This document shows, piece after piece, positions 36,207-44,312 of a DNA stretch of 64,000 nucleotides. The notes under the pieces are model-generated. The model saw nothing but the letters and a program-made list of their open reading frames with translations. It was not told the origin of the DNA and searched no databases. The DNA is taken from NCBI RefSeq assembly GCF_001982635.1, contig NZ_MKFI01000005.1, positions 541,519-605,518 on the forward strand. Reading direction: 5' to 3'. This DNA comes from Bradyrhizobium mercantei. Its GTDB lineage: Bacteria; Pseudomonadota; Alphaproteobacteria; Rhizobiales; Xanthobacteraceae. A program made the position numbers and the translations under genes. Positions within the stretch are counted from its first letter, which is position 1; each line of letters starts with the position of its first letter.

Positions 36207-36383
36207 GGTGTCGTCCCTGCGAAAGCAGGGACCCATAACCACCGGCCCCAATAATAGGGCGAGGTCCGCGTTCCGAGCACGTACTGCATCTACATTCTCG
36301 ACCTCGGCGATCTGCTTGTCTGACCGGTGTGCCCCAATCAGCTCCTTGTGGTTATGGGCCCCTGCTTTCGCAGGGGCGACGCG
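36207..36383. mobile_element. Internally deleted, non-autonomous derivative of the GIY-YIG element (MITE-like)
   Basis: This 177-bp unit has the same left 36-base end as the intact copy at 36434 (36207-36242, identical) and the matching right end at 36348-36383. Inside, the start of the nuclease gene (codons 1-7, ATG changed to ACG) is joined to its last seven codons and stop. The unit is exactly 237 bp, or 79 codons, shorter than the intact copy. In the right terminal hairpin both partners of one base pair differ from the intact copy (T-A replaced by C-G), keeping the stem. Confidence 0.85.
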
Positions 36384-36433
36384 GAGCTTGTGGCGCGAGT
36401 GGTGGAGATGTGAGACGCTGTGTCCTCCCGAGA

Positions 36434-36847
36434 GGTGTCGTCCCTGCGAAAGCAGGGACCCATAACCACCGGCCCGAATAATCGGGCGAGGTCTGCGTTC
36501 CCTGCATGTACTACGTCTACATCCTCGCCAGCCGACGCCATGGCACGCTTTATATCGGCGTGACGAATTCCGTTCAGACAAGGCTAGAGCAGCATCGCAA
36601 CGGCAAAGGCTCGTCGTTCGTCAAAACCTACGCCGTCTACCGCCTTGTCCATGTCGAATCATATCAACGCGCCGAGGAGGCCATCACACGTGAGAAGCAG
36701 CTCAAGAAATGGAAGCGAGACTGGAAGATCGAGCTGATCGAGCGTGATAACCCGGAGTGGCGGGACCTCAGCGACCTGCTTGTCTGACTGGCGTGCCACA
36801 AACGACACCCTGTGGTTATGGGTCCCTGCTTTCGCAGGGACGACACC
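36434..36847. mobile_element. Candidate mobile element: GIY-YIG gene in perfect 36-bp terminal inverted repeats
   Basis: Left end 36434-36469 and right end 36812-36847 are perfect 36-bp inverted repeats. Each holds the hairpin GTCCCTGC-GAAA-GCAGGGAC near its outer edge and ends inward with CCCATAACCAC. The only gene inside is the GIY-YIG nuclease at 36506-36787. No clear target-site duplication was seen. A shortened relative lies 50 bases to the left. Together the two show duplication of a defined unit. Confidence 0.82.
36506..36787 (+). CDS. GIY-YIG endonuclease-domain protein inside inverted repeats
   Basis: This 93-residue single-domain protein of the small URI/YhbQ-like GIY-YIG type has the paired motifs as YVYIL (residues 3-7) and LYIGVT, then the catalytic Arg in VQTRLEQHR. 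The conserved Glu is probably in RAEEAITREKQLKKWKR. The enzyme would make single-strand or double-strand breaks in DNA. It has no separate DNA-binding domain, though its middle is very basic. Both ends of the surrounding unit are perfect inverted repeats, so it may mobilise or maintain that unit. Its direct role in movement is inference. Confidence 0.88.
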   Translation: MYYVYILASRRHGTLYIGVTNSVQTRLEQHRNGKGSSFVKTYAVYRLVHVESYQRAEEAITREKQLKKWKRDWKIELIERDNPEWRDLSDLLV

Positions 36848-36956
36848 GAGTTTGGGGCGCTCGCGCAATCCAGTCATGCGCTGGCTCAGTTGACCATGTC
36901 AGCCGCAATCGTCACGCTGCGCGCATATACCCGCCCGTATACTTTCCTCATCCCGC

Positions 36957-37856
36957 ATGCTCACGCTCTCCTCGCTCTGGATCCCCTTCACAATCGTCGC
37001 TGCGTTCGGGCAGGTGGCGCGCAATGCGATGCAGCGGCAGCTGACGGGGCCGCTCGGGACCTGGGGCGCGACCAATATCCGCTTCCTGTTCGGCCTGCCG
37101 TTCTCGGTGGTGTTCTTCGTGCTCGCGATCATCGCGACCGGCGATGGCGTGCCGTGGCCGATGGCGTCGTTCTGGCCGTGGCTGTTGTCCGGCGCGCTCA
37201 GCCAGATCGTCGGCACCGGCTTCATGCTGCTGGCGATGAACGATCGCTCCTTCGTGGTGACCACGGCCTACATGAAGACCGAGGCGATCCAGACCGCGAT
37301 CTTCGGCTTCATCTTCCTCGGCGATCACCTCACGACATCAAAGGTGATCGCGATCGTGATCGCGACCGTCGGCGTCGTCATCACCGCGCTGCGGCCGGGC
37401 GGCTCGAGGAGTTTTGCGGATCTGCGCCCGACGGTGCTCGGTCTCGGCGCCGCCGCGGTGTTTGCGATCTCGGCGGTGAGCTTTCGCGGCGCGATCATCG
37501 CGGTGCCATCAGTCTCGTTTGTCACGGCGGCCTCCTACACGCTGATGTGGAGCCTGTTCGTGCAGACGCTGATCCTGTCGGTCTATCTGTTGCTGCGCGC
37601 GCCCGACGTGCTGAAGTCGATCCTCAAGCTGTGGCGGCCCTCGATGTTCGCGGGCTTCATGGGCGCGTTCTCCTCGCAATTCTGGTTCCTGGCGTTCGCG
37701 CTCACCGCAGCGGCCAATGTGCGCACGCTGGCGTTGATCGAGGTGCTGTTCGCGCAGGGTGTGGCGTATTTTTCGCTCAAGCAGCCGTTCTCGCTGCGCG
37801 AGGTGTTCGGCATCGTCCTGATCGTGATCGGCGTCGCGCTCCTGATCGCCGCGTAA
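36957..37856 (+). CDS. DMT-superfamily (EamA) transporter
   Basis: This 299-residue inner-membrane protein has about ten helices. Features include GTGFMLLAMNDRSFVVTTAYMKTEAIQTAIFGFIFLGDHLT in the first half and LTAAANVRTLALIEVLFAQGVAYFSLKQPFSLREVFGIVLIVIGVALL at the end, typical of EamA permeases. The substrate is unknown. It is convergent with another, shorter DMT gene with no space between the stop codons. Confidence 0.83.
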   Translation: MLTLSSLWIPFTIVAAFGQVARNAMQRQLTGPLGTWGATNIRFLFGLPFSVVFFVLAIIATGDGVPWPMASFWPWLLSGALSQIVGTGFMLLAMNDRSFVVTTAYMKTEAIQTAIFGFIFLGDHLTTSKVIAIVIATVGVVITALRPGGSRSFADLRPTVLGLGAAAVFAISAVSFRGAIIAVPSVSFVTAASYTLMWSLFVQTLILSVYLLLRAPDVLKSILKLWRPSMFAGFMGAFSSQFWFLAFALTAAANVRTLALIEVLFAQGVAYFSLKQPFSLREVFGIVLIVIGVALLIAA

Positions 37857-38297
37857 TTAACCCTTCACCGCGATCAGCACCGCGCCGGCCGAGATCAGTG
37901 CGATCCCGATCCAGCCATAGGCCGTGGGACGCTCGCCGAGGAAGACGGCGCCGAACAGCGCCACCAGCACCACGCTGAGCTTGTCGATCGGCGCGACCAG
38001 TGTGGCGGGCCCGAGCTTGAGCGCGCGGAAATAGCAGATCCACGACGCGCCGGTGCCGAGCCCGGACAGCAGCAGGAACAGCCAGCTCCTCACCGAGATC
38101 GGGCCGGGCTGGGTGAATTGTCCGGTTGCGAACAGGATCGCCGACAGCGTGATCAGCACGATCACGGTGCGGATCAGGGTGGCGAGATCGGAGTTGATGC
38201 CCTCGACGCCGACCTTGGCGAAGATCGCGGTCAATGCCGCGAACACGGCGGAGAGAAACGCCCAGGCCTGCCAGGAGGAAAACGTCTCGGGGGTCAT
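37857..38297 (-). CDS. Single-EamA-domain DMT transporter
   Basis: This 146-residue protein consists of one EamA unit with five helices: WAFLSAVFAALTAIFAKVGVEGINSDLATLIRTVIVL and LGPATLVAPIDKLSVVLVALFGAVFLGERPTAYGWIGIALISAGAVLI. Proteins of this size would act as dimers. The ATG at 38297 is chosen; the longer frame extends into the palindromic repeat at 38328. Its stop abuts that of the preceding convergent DMT gene. Confidence 0.82.
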   Translation of the reverse strand: MTPETFSSWQAWAFLSAVFAALTAIFAKVGVEGINSDLATLIRTVIVLITLSAILFATGQFTQPGPISVRSWLFLLLSGLGTGASWICYFRALKLGPATLVAPIDKLSVVLVALFGAVFLGERPTAYGWIGIALISAGAVLIAVKG

Positions 38298-38327
38298 CTG
38301 GGACGCTCGGCCGGTTTGGCCCCACCC

Positions 38328-38411
38328 GTCATTGCGAGCGAAGCGAAGCAATCCATAGCGCAGCAAGTCCGAAGCTGGATTGCTTCGTCGCTTCGCTCCT
38401 CGCAATGACGA
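38328..38411. repeat. Palindromic repeat, CATTGCGAGC family, copy 1
   Basis: The ends GTCATTGCGAGCGAAGCGA and TCGCTTCGCTCCTCGCAATGAC are inverted. The interior pairs GCAATCCA with TGGATTGC. The repeat lies between the single-EamA gene and the DUF1178 gene, so it is in the leader of the former. Related copies occur at 44313 and, shortened, at 16807. Confidence 0.85.
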
Positions 38412-38428
38412 GGGGGAGGCGGTTCGCC

Positions 38429-38902
38429 CTAATTCCGATCTTCCGGCAGGGTCGGCAGCGGCGAGACCTCGACGCCCTCGTCGATCAGCGCGCGCGCCTC
38501 TTCGGGCGAGGCCTCGCCATAGATCGGCCGGTGCTCGATATCGCCGTAATGCATCTTGCGCGCCTCGTTGGGGAAGCGCTCGCCGACATTGTCGGCGTTC
38601 TTGACGATGTGGTCGCGCAGCTCCTTCAGCTTGCTGCGCAGTTCGCGCTCCTGCGCCATCATCAGCGAGGTCGATTCATTGGCAGTCGGCTCGACAGGGG
38701 CCGCCGGCGCCGGCTGCTGAGCCGGTTCGCGGCCCTTCTTGCCGATGACCCGCGGCGCCATGATCGCCCGCTCGACCTTGTCTGAGCCGCACGCCGGGCA
38801 ATCGATCAGGTGACGTCGCTCCTGCGTTTCATAGGCCGCGGAGCTCTGGAACCAGCTCTCGAACTGATGGCCGCGCTCGCAGCGCAGCGTGTAGCGGATC
38901 AT
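38429..38902 (-). CDS. DUF1178 protein with Zn-ribbon-like N-terminus
   Basis: This 157-residue protein begins MIRYTLRCERGHQFESWFQSSAAYETQ and has CPACGSDKVERAIMAPRV, giving a Cys arrangement like a zinc ribbon (C8 and the CPAC pair). A charged helical region and an acidic tail follow. The function is unknown. It overlaps the nitrilase gene start by four bases (ATGA) in the operon comF-grxC-nitrilase-DUF1178. Confidence 0.87.
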   Translation of the reverse strand: MIRYTLRCERGHQFESWFQSSAAYETQERRHLIDCPACGSDKVERAIMAPRVIGKKGREPAQQPAPAAPVEPTANESTSLMMAQERELRSKLKELRDHIVKNADNVGERFPNEARKMHYGDIEHRPIYGEASPEEARALIDEGVEVSPLPTLPEDRN

Positions 38903-39774
38903 GCCGAACCCCGGACGAGGTGCAGATGCTCCGGGCCGGCCTTGGGGTCGGCAATGCCGAAACGCCTGCCATGCTGTAGCGAGGGAATGGTCTTGCGCGC
39001 GGTCTCGACCTTGGCGGGATCGATCTCGGCCAGGACCACGCCCGGCTCGACGCCGCCCTCGGCGAGGATCTCGCCCCAGGGGTCGATGATCAGCGAATGC
39101 CCGAAGGTCTCGCGCTTGTTCTCATGCAGGCCGGCTTGCGCGGCGGCGAACACGAAGCAGCCGGTCTCGATGGCGCGGGCGCGCAGCAGCGTGTGCCAAT
39201 GCGCTTCGCCGGTCTTGCGGGTGAAGGCGGACGGCACGGTGAGGAACGATGCGCCGGCCTCGGCAAGCGCACGATAGAGCGCCGGGAAGCGCACGTCGTA
39301 GCAGATCGTCAGCCCGATCCGGCCCCAGGGCAGGTCGGAGATCACGGCGGTCTCGCCCGGCTGGTAGTTGGCGGATTCGCGGTAGCTCTCGCCGCCCGGC
39401 AGGTCGATATCGAACATGTGGATCTTGTCGTAGCTCGCGAGCAAATTGCCCTCGGGCCCGATCAGGAACGAACGGTTGACCGCCTTTTCCGGCGAGTAGC
39501 GCAGCGCCAGCGAGCCGATATGCAGATGGATCTTCAGTTCGGCGGCGAGCGCGCGGTAGGCCTTGAGCGACTTGTCGTCCTCTTCGCTCGCCAGATGCTC
39601 GAACAGCGCCTTGCGGTTCAGCTGCATCATGTTGCTGACCTCGGGCGTCAGCACGTACTTGGCGCCCTGCGCCGCCGCCTCGCGGATCAGCCGCGTGCCC
39701 TGCTCGAGGCTCGGCTCGGGCAACAGACCGGTGCGCATCTGCACCATGGCGGCGGTGAAAATGTTGTCCGTCAT
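38899..39774 (-). CDS. Carbon-nitrogen hydrolase (nitrilase superfamily)
   Basis: This 291-residue protein has the Glu-Lys-Cys triad: Glu in LTPEVSNM, Lys in SYDKIHMFDIDLPGGESYRES, Cys in GLTICYDVRFPALYRALAEAGA. The motif around the Cys and the HMFDIDLPGG segment resemble the Nit1/Nit2 branch, whose members hydrolyse deaminated glutathione or omega-amides. That activity would suit its position next to grxC, but it is inference. Its ATG shares one base with the grxC stop (TGATG). Confidence 0.9.
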   Translation of the reverse strand: MTDNIFTAAMVQMRTGLLPEPSLEQGTRLIREAAAQGAKYVLTPEVSNMMQLNRKALFEHLASEEDDKSLKAYRALAAELKIHLHIGSLALRYSPEKAVNRSFLIGPEGNLLASYDKIHMFDIDLPGGESYRESANYQPGETAVISDLPWGRIGLTICYDVRFPALYRALAEAGASFLTVPSAFTRKTGEAHWHTLLRARAIETGCFVFAAAQAGLHENKRETFGHSLIIDPWGEILAEGGVEPGVVLAEIDPAKVETARKTIPSLQHGRRFGIADPKAGPEHLHLVRGSA

Positions 39775-40046
39775 CAGGCGCCGCCTCCGTTGCTGAGCAG
39801 GCCGTCGAGCTTGCCCTCGCGATCGAGCGCGTAGAGCTCGTCACAGCCGCCGACATGGGTCTTGCCGATGAAGATCTGCGGGAAGGTCGAGCCCGCGCCG
39901 GCGCGGTCGTACATCTCGTCGCGATAGGCCGGGTCGCTGGCGACGCTCAATTCGGTGAACGCGGCGTTCTTGCGCGTCAACAGCGATTTGGCCGCGGTGC
40001 AATAACCGCAGCCCGGGCGGGTGTAGATTTCAATGGCAGCGGTCAT
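39774..40046 (-). CDS. grxC: Glutaredoxin 3 (GrxC type) with CGYC active site
   Basis: This 90-residue thioredoxin-fold protein reduces disulfides with glutathione. The active site is C-G-Y-C (RPGCGYCTAAK) where most GrxC proteins have C-P-Y-C. The GSH-binding TFPQIFIGKTHVGGCDEL with the cis-Pro and GGCD motif is intact. The gene ends in TGATG overlapping the nitrilase start. The Pro-to-Gly change may alter redox potential; this variant is also found in other alphaproteobacterial glutaredoxins to my knowledge. Confidence 0.92.
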   Translation of the reverse strand: MTAAIEIYTRPGCGYCTAAKSLLTRKNAAFTELSVASDPAYRDEMYDRAGAGSTFPQIFIGKTHVGGCDELYALDREGKLDGLLSNGGGA

Positions 40047-40075
40047 GGTGCACTCGGTTGAACCAGAATGTCAGA

Positions 40076-40885
40076 TTATATGGGAGCACGGTGGGTATCG
40101 ACAACCCGGGCAAACACCAGCACGTCGACCTGCGCCGCTTTGGCGCGCAGCAGTGCCCGCGCGCAGGCATCCACTGTCGCGCCCGAGGTCAGGACGTCGT
40201 CGATGAGGACCACATGGCGGCCCTGGACGTCAGCCTTGCGTTCACCGGCGACCCCGAATGCGCCCTGCACATTGCTGGCGCGGTCCTTGCGCGACAGCCC
40301 GATCTGCTGCTCGGTGGCGCGGGTGCGCCGCAGCGCCTCGGAGACCATTTTGACGCCGCTCTGGCGCGCGATCACCTTGGCGAGCGCGCCGGACTGGTTG
40401 TAGCGCCGGCTCCAGCCGCGCCGCCAATGCAGGGGAACCGGCACCAGCATGTCGGCGTCCCGTAGCAATTCCTTCCCCGCCCGCGCCATCCAGCGGCCCA
40501 TTGTCGGCGCCAGATCGGTGCGATCCTGGTATTTTAATGCGTGCACCAGCGTGCGTGCGACGTCGTCATAGCGCACCGCGGCTCGGGCGCGTTGATAGGC
40601 CGGCGGATTGGCGATCGCCTCCATCGACAGCAATTCGGGCCCGGGATCGTAGACAAAGGGAATGCCGAGCCGCGGGCAGAATGGCGGCGCGATGAACGAC
40701 AATTTGGCCCAGCAGGCGGCGCAGACGCCCTCGCCATGAACCGGCTCGCGGCACGACACGCACAGCGTCGGCAGCGCGATGTCGAGCATGAGCCGCGCGG
40801 TGCGCAGCCAAGCCCCGCCGACCGCGCCGAGGGCGCGCTGCAGGTGACCGGAAATGGAGCGTGTCGGTGAGGCCTCGGCGTCCAT
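40076..40885 (-). CDS. ComF-family phosphoribosyltransferase-like protein
   Basis: This 269-residue protein has an N-terminal Cys cluster (CVSCREPVHGEGVCAACWAKL), likely a zinc ribbon, and a type I phosphoribosyltransferase domain with the PRPP-binding loop VVLIDDVLTSGATVDACARAL. ComF proteins act in DNA uptake in some bacteria, but homologues occur in non-competent species too. It is first in the operon with grxC, the nitrilase and DUF1178. It is divergent from a methyltransferase gene. Confidence 0.88.
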   Translation of the reverse strand: MDAEASPTRSISGHLQRALGAVGGAWLRTARLMLDIALPTLCVSCREPVHGEGVCAACWAKLSFIAPPFCPRLGIPFVYDPGPELLSMEAIANPPAYQRARAAVRYDDVARTLVHALKYQDRTDLAPTMGRWMARAGKELLRDADMLVPVPLHWRRGWSRRYNQSGALAKVIARQSGVKMVSEALRRTRATEQQIGLSRKDRASNVQGAFGVAGERKADVQGRHVVLIDDVLTSGATVDACARALLRAKAAQVDVLVFARVVDTHRAPI

Positions 40886-40963
40886 GGCTGATGAGGCTAG
40901 CGTTTGGGCAACGCGGGCTCAAGGCGCATTGCCTGCGGCGGCGGTCCGGCGTAACCAGCGCGG

Positions 40964-41806
40964 ATGGCAACGACCCCGGCCTCAGCTCCCATTCTGTTCG
41001 ATCGCGCCTTGCTCGGCGCGCGGCTGGCGCGTGCGCAGGCCGCGGGGGCGGCGACGTTCCTGCTCGAACGCGCCACCGAGGACATGGCGGACCGGTTGCA
41101 GGCGGTGTCGCGGAGCTTTTCGGCGGCCGCCGATGTCTGGACGCCGGGTGACGGGCTTGCGGACGCGCTGCGCGGGCGTGTCGCCGCGGTCGATCTGCTT
41201 GGCTTCAGCGAGGTCGAATCGCTCGGCCTGTCGCCCGAGTCGCTCGATCTCGTGGTCTCGGCGCTGGCCTTCCAGTTCGTCAATGATTTGCCGGGTGTGC
41301 TGGCGCAAATCGGCCGCGCGCTGAAGCCGGACGGGCTGTTGCTCGCTGCGATGCTCGGCGGCGACACGCTGACCGAGCTGCGGCAAAGCTTTGCCGCGGC
41401 GGAAGCGGAGTGCGAGGGCGGGGTGTCGCCGCGCGTCGCGCCGTTCGCCGACCTCCGCGACATCGGCGCGCTGTTGCAGCGGGCAGGATTCGCGCTGCCG
41501 GTGACCGACGTCGACCGCGTCGTGGTGCGCTATTCAAACGCGTTCGCGCTGATGGCTGACCTCAGGCGCATGGGCGCCACCAATGTGCTGCGCGAGCGCC
41601 GTCACGCCCCGACCCGCCGCGCCACCATGCTGCGCATGGCGCAAATCTACGGCGAACGCTTCGCCGATCCCGACGGCCGCATCCGCGCCACCTTCGACAT
41701 CGTCTGGCTGTCCGGCTGGGCGCCGCATGAAAGCCAGCCGAAGCCGCTGCGGCCGGGGTCCGCGAAGGCGAGCTTGGCAGCTGCGGTGAAGGGTCTGAAG
41801 CGTTGA
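40964..41806 (+). CDS. Class I methyltransferase, NDUFAF5/BioC-like
   Basis: This 280-residue protein begins with FDRALLGARLARA, resembling the mitochondrial complex I factor NDUFAF5 family. A methyltransferase core with SPESLDLVVSALAFQFVNDLPGVLAQIGRALKPDGLLLAAMLGGDTLTELRQSF follows. The glycine-rich SAM loop (AADVWTPGDGLADALRGR) is not canonical. Its bacterial role is unknown. It is divergent from comF, as is usual in related genomes, and followed by repeats. Confidence 0.83.
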   Translation: MATTPASAPILFDRALLGARLARAQAAGAATFLLERATEDMADRLQAVSRSFSAAADVWTPGDGLADALRGRVAAVDLLGFSEVESLGLSPESLDLVVSALAFQFVNDLPGVLAQIGRALKPDGLLLAAMLGGDTLTELRQSFAAAEAECEGGVSPRVAPFADLRDIGALLQRAGFALPVTDVDRVVVRYSNAFALMADLRRMGATNVLRERRHAPTRRATMLRMAQIYGERFADPDGRIRATFDIVWLSGWAPHESQPKPLRPGSAKASLAAAVKGLKR

Positions 41807-41830
41807 GCTGTTAGGGGCGCAGGATGCCAG

Positions 41831-42000
41831 GGCTCCCTCTCCCCTTGCGGGAGAGGGTTGGGGAGAGGGGTGGCCCCGGGCGAGATACGAGCGTGATCAT
41901 CGCTTTCGCAACTCTCCGCCCGTCTTCAAGATGCATGCTGAGAGAGCGCGCCGTGTGGCACCCCTCTCCCCAGCCCTCCCCCGCAAGGGGGGAGGGAGCC
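41831..42000. repeat. Palindromic repeat, CCCTCCCC family, copy 3
   Basis: The ends GGCTCCCTCTCCCCTTGCGG and CCGCAAGGGGGGAGGGAGCC are inverted. The next pair is TTGGGGAGAGGGGTG and CACCCCTCTCCCCAG. The unit is a long interrupted hairpin between convergent genes. Confidence 0.83.
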
Positions 42001-42083
42001 CGTCCACCGTGTGTCCCTTACGGTTGATCGCAGTTGCCGATCCGATCCAACCTCTCTCACAAGGTGGGCGACGGTTGCCTGCA

Positions 42084-42196
42084 CGATTTCGGAATAATGG
42101 AAATATGCCCGCGAGTTGCCCGACGTGTCAAGGAGCAATCGTCGAGCGCCGGCCGCCGCCGGCTCCTTTGCATGGGGTTGTTTTCGATATTTTGGC
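42084..42196. repeat. 112-bp dispersed repeat, copy 2
   Basis: This segment aligns with 23189-23300. Conserved blocks include CGATTTCGGAAT, GAGTTGCCCGACG and the identical final 42 bases ending GATATTTTGGC. It lies 36 bases beyond the mutT stop, in the same relation to a convergent gene pair as copy 1. Confidence 0.8.
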
Positions 42197-42231
42197 AACG
42201 TGCCTCCCCCGGGTGGGTGAGGCGAAGAAGG

Positions 42232-42642
42232 TCACAGCAATAGATCCATCAGATGCGGCAGCAGCGGGATGTCCGCGGGCGGCATCGGGTAGTCGCGCAG
42301 TTTGTTGGCCCGCACCCAGGCGAGGTTCTGGCCCTCGCGTGCCACCGCCATGCCCTCCCAGCGCCGGCAGATGTAGAGCGGCATCAAGAGATGGAAAGTC
42401 TCGTAGGCGTGGCTCGCGAAGGTCAGCGGCGCCAGGCACGGCTCGCTCACGGTGATGCCGATCTCCTCATGCAGCTCGCGGATCAGCGTCTGCTCCGGCC
42501 GCTCGCCGGGCTCGATCTTGCCGCCGGGGAATTCCCACAACCCCGCCAGCGCCTTGCCTTCGGGACGCTGCGCCAGCAGCACGCGCTTGTCGGCGTCGAC
42601 CAGCGCGCAGGCGACGACGAGAGTCAGCTTGATGTCAGCCAT
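42232..42642 (-). CDS. mutT: 8-oxo-dGTP diphosphatase (MutT-type Nudix hydrolase)
   Basis: This 136-residue protein has a complete Nudix box, GGKIEPGERPEQTLIRELHEEIGI, matching the GX5EX7REUXEEXGU pattern. It cleanses the nucleotide pool of oxidised dGTP. The ATG at 42642 gives the canonical start MADIKLTLVVACALVDADKRVLLAQRPEGK; the 21-residue extension upstream is not family-like. It is convergent with a methyltransferase gene. Confidence 0.9.
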   Translation of the reverse strand: MADIKLTLVVACALVDADKRVLLAQRPEGKALAGLWEFPGGKIEPGERPEQTLIRELHEEIGITVSEPCLAPLTFASHAYETFHLLMPLYICRRWEGMAVAREGQNLAWVRANKLRDYPMPPADIPLLPHLMDLLL

Positions 42643-42819
42643 GCGGCAACGGATGTCCCTTATAGTCTGCAAGCTTTCATTAACCAGCTCCGCGCCGCCA
42701 GCCAAACGATTTGTATCTGCGGGTCTTTTCTGCGCGCGCGATAATTCGGCCTTAATTCGCCAACGGCAGAGTGAGGCGTCTCATTTATCGACCCATCATC
42801 TTCTTTGCCGATATAACCC

Positions 42820-44169
42820 ATGCACACCTTGATCCGGACCATCCGCCGTTTCCGCCGCGATCGCTCCGGCAACATCGCCATGATCTTTGGCCTCGCTCTG
42901 CTGCCGCTCATGGTCGCCGTCGGATGCGCGGTCGACTATTCCCGCGCCAACCAGATCCGCAGCAAGCTGATTTCCGCCGCCGACGCGGCGAGCGTCGGAT
43001 CGGTCTCCAAGGCGTCGCCCGGCTTCATCGCCGCCGGCGCGATGACCTCGGACGGCGAGATCTCGGCGGGCGAAGCCGATGCGAAGACGATCTTCAACGG
43101 CAACATCTTCAACCAGAACGGCTTCACGCTGAAGAGCGTGACGCCCACCATGACCAAGAGCGGCGGCACGATCACCTCGACGGTGCAGTTCACCGCCGAA
43201 GTCCCGACCATGTTCATGGGCGTGATCGGGCAAAGCAAGATGACCGTGTCGGGCACGTCGACCTCGACCGCGAACATGCCGCTCTATGTCGATTTCTATC
43301 TGTTGCTCGACAATTCGCCGTCGATGGGCGTCGGCGCCACGCCGACTGACGTCGCCGCCCTGGTCGCGGCCACCACCGGCAACAGCTTCAAGCCGAACGA
43401 TCAATGCGCCTTCGCCTGCCACGACTACAACGACCCCAACAACTACTACAATCTGGCGAAGACGCTCGGCGTCACGACGCGGATCGACGTGCTGCGCAGC
43501 GCGACCCAGCAGCTGATGGACACCGCGGCGGCGACGCAGACCTATTCCAACCAGTTCCGGATGGCGATCTATGACTTCGGCGCGTCGTCGAAGACCTATG
43601 GCCTGCGCAGCCTGTTCACCCTGTCGTCGAGCCTGTCGAGCGCAAAGTCGGCGGCCGGCAACATCGACCTGATGGGTGTTTACGGCAATAACGATGCCTA
43701 CACCGCGGACAAGGACAGCCAGTTCACCGCGATCTTTCCGCAGATCAGCAATGCGATCGCAAACCCCGGCGCCGGCACCTCGTCGGCGCCGCTCAAATAT
43801 CTGTTCTTCGTCTCCGACGGGGTCGCCGACGAGCCGAATTCAAGTTGCCTGAAGCCGATCACCGGCAGCAATCGCTGCCAGTCGCCGATCAATCCGGCTC
43901 TCTGCACCGCAATCAAGAACCGCGGCATCAAGATCGCGGTGCTCTACACTACCTACCTGCAGCTGCCGACCAACAACTGGTACATGACCTGGATCGATCC
44001 GTTCAACCAGGGCCCGTTCGGCCCGTCGCCGAACAGCCAGGTCGCGCAGAACATGCAGGCCTGCGCGTCGCCGGGCTTCTATTTCGAGGTCAGCCCGACC
44101 CAGGGCATCGCGGACGCGATGAACGCGCTGTTCAAAAAGGCGATCGCCGACGCGCGGATCTCGAGCTGA
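42820..44169 (+). CDS. TadG-like pilus assembly protein with von Willebrand A-type domain
   Basis: This 449-residue protein has a TadE/G-type N-terminus, RRDRSGNIAMIFGLALLPLMVAVGCAVDYSRA, combining a prepilin-like hydrophobic helix with the anchoring segment. A VWA-type domain follows, with the MIDAS-like DNSPSMG at about 164, FFVSDGVAD further on, and additional Cys-containing loops (CAFACHDYND). It would be exported and anchored in the inner membrane. No other tad genes are in the window. Confidence 0.83.
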   Translation: MHTLIRTIRRFRRDRSGNIAMIFGLALLPLMVAVGCAVDYSRANQIRSKLISAADAASVGSVSKASPGFIAAGAMTSDGEISAGEADAKTIFNGNIFNQNGFTLKSVTPTMTKSGGTITSTVQFTAEVPTMFMGVIGQSKMTVSGTSTSTANMPLYVDFYLLLDNSPSMGVGATPTDVAALVAATTGNSFKPNDQCAFACHDYNDPNNYYNLAKTLGVTTRIDVLRSATQQLMDTAAATQTYSNQFRMAIYDFGASSKTYGLRSLFTLSSSLSSAKSAAGNIDLMGVYGNNDAYTADKDSQFTAIFPQISNAIANPGAGTSSAPLKYLFFVSDGVADEPNSSCLKPITGSNRCQSPINPALCTAIKNRGIKIAVLYTTYLQLPTNNWYMTWIDPFNQGPFGPSPNSQVAQNMQACASPGFYFEVSPTQGIADAMNALFKKAIADARISS

Positions 44170-44179
44170 GGCTTTCTCA

Positions 44180-44303
44180 CCGTCACCCTGAGGAGGCCGC
44201 GCAGCGGCCGTCTCGAAGGGTCGACGGCCGGGCTCTCTCCGGTCGGCGCCGGCGGGGCCGTGCACCCTTCGAGGCTCGCTTTGCTCGCACCTCAGGATGA
44301 CGG
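44180..44303. repeat. Palindromic repeat, CATCCTGAGGAGC family, copy 4
   Basis: The unit has CCGTCACCCTGAGGAGGCC and CACCTCAGGATGACGG at its ends and TCTCGAAGGGTCG with CACCCTTCGAGG inside. It lies 10 bases after the TadG stop, and a repeat of another family follows within 10 bases. Confidence 0.83.
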
Positions 44304-44312
44304 GACTGATTC

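Larger units (their letters stand above)
41807..42231. other. Gene-free gap filled by two repeats
   Basis: This 425-base gap separates a methyltransferase gene from the convergent mutT. It holds a CCCTCCCC-family palindrome at 41831-42000 and the second copy of the 112-bp repeat at 42084-42196. Almost the whole gap is repeat sequence. Confidence 0.75.

Noticed and set aside
36384..36433. Target-site duplication next to the GIY-YIG element
   Set aside because: Only a three-base GAG match flanks the intact copy and none flanks the short copy, so a duplication is not supported.
37857..38297. Single-EamA gene considered as a truncated pseudogene of a ten-helix transporter
   Set aside because: It has a proper start, a complete five-helix unit and a normal end, and single-unit EamA proteins are an established type.
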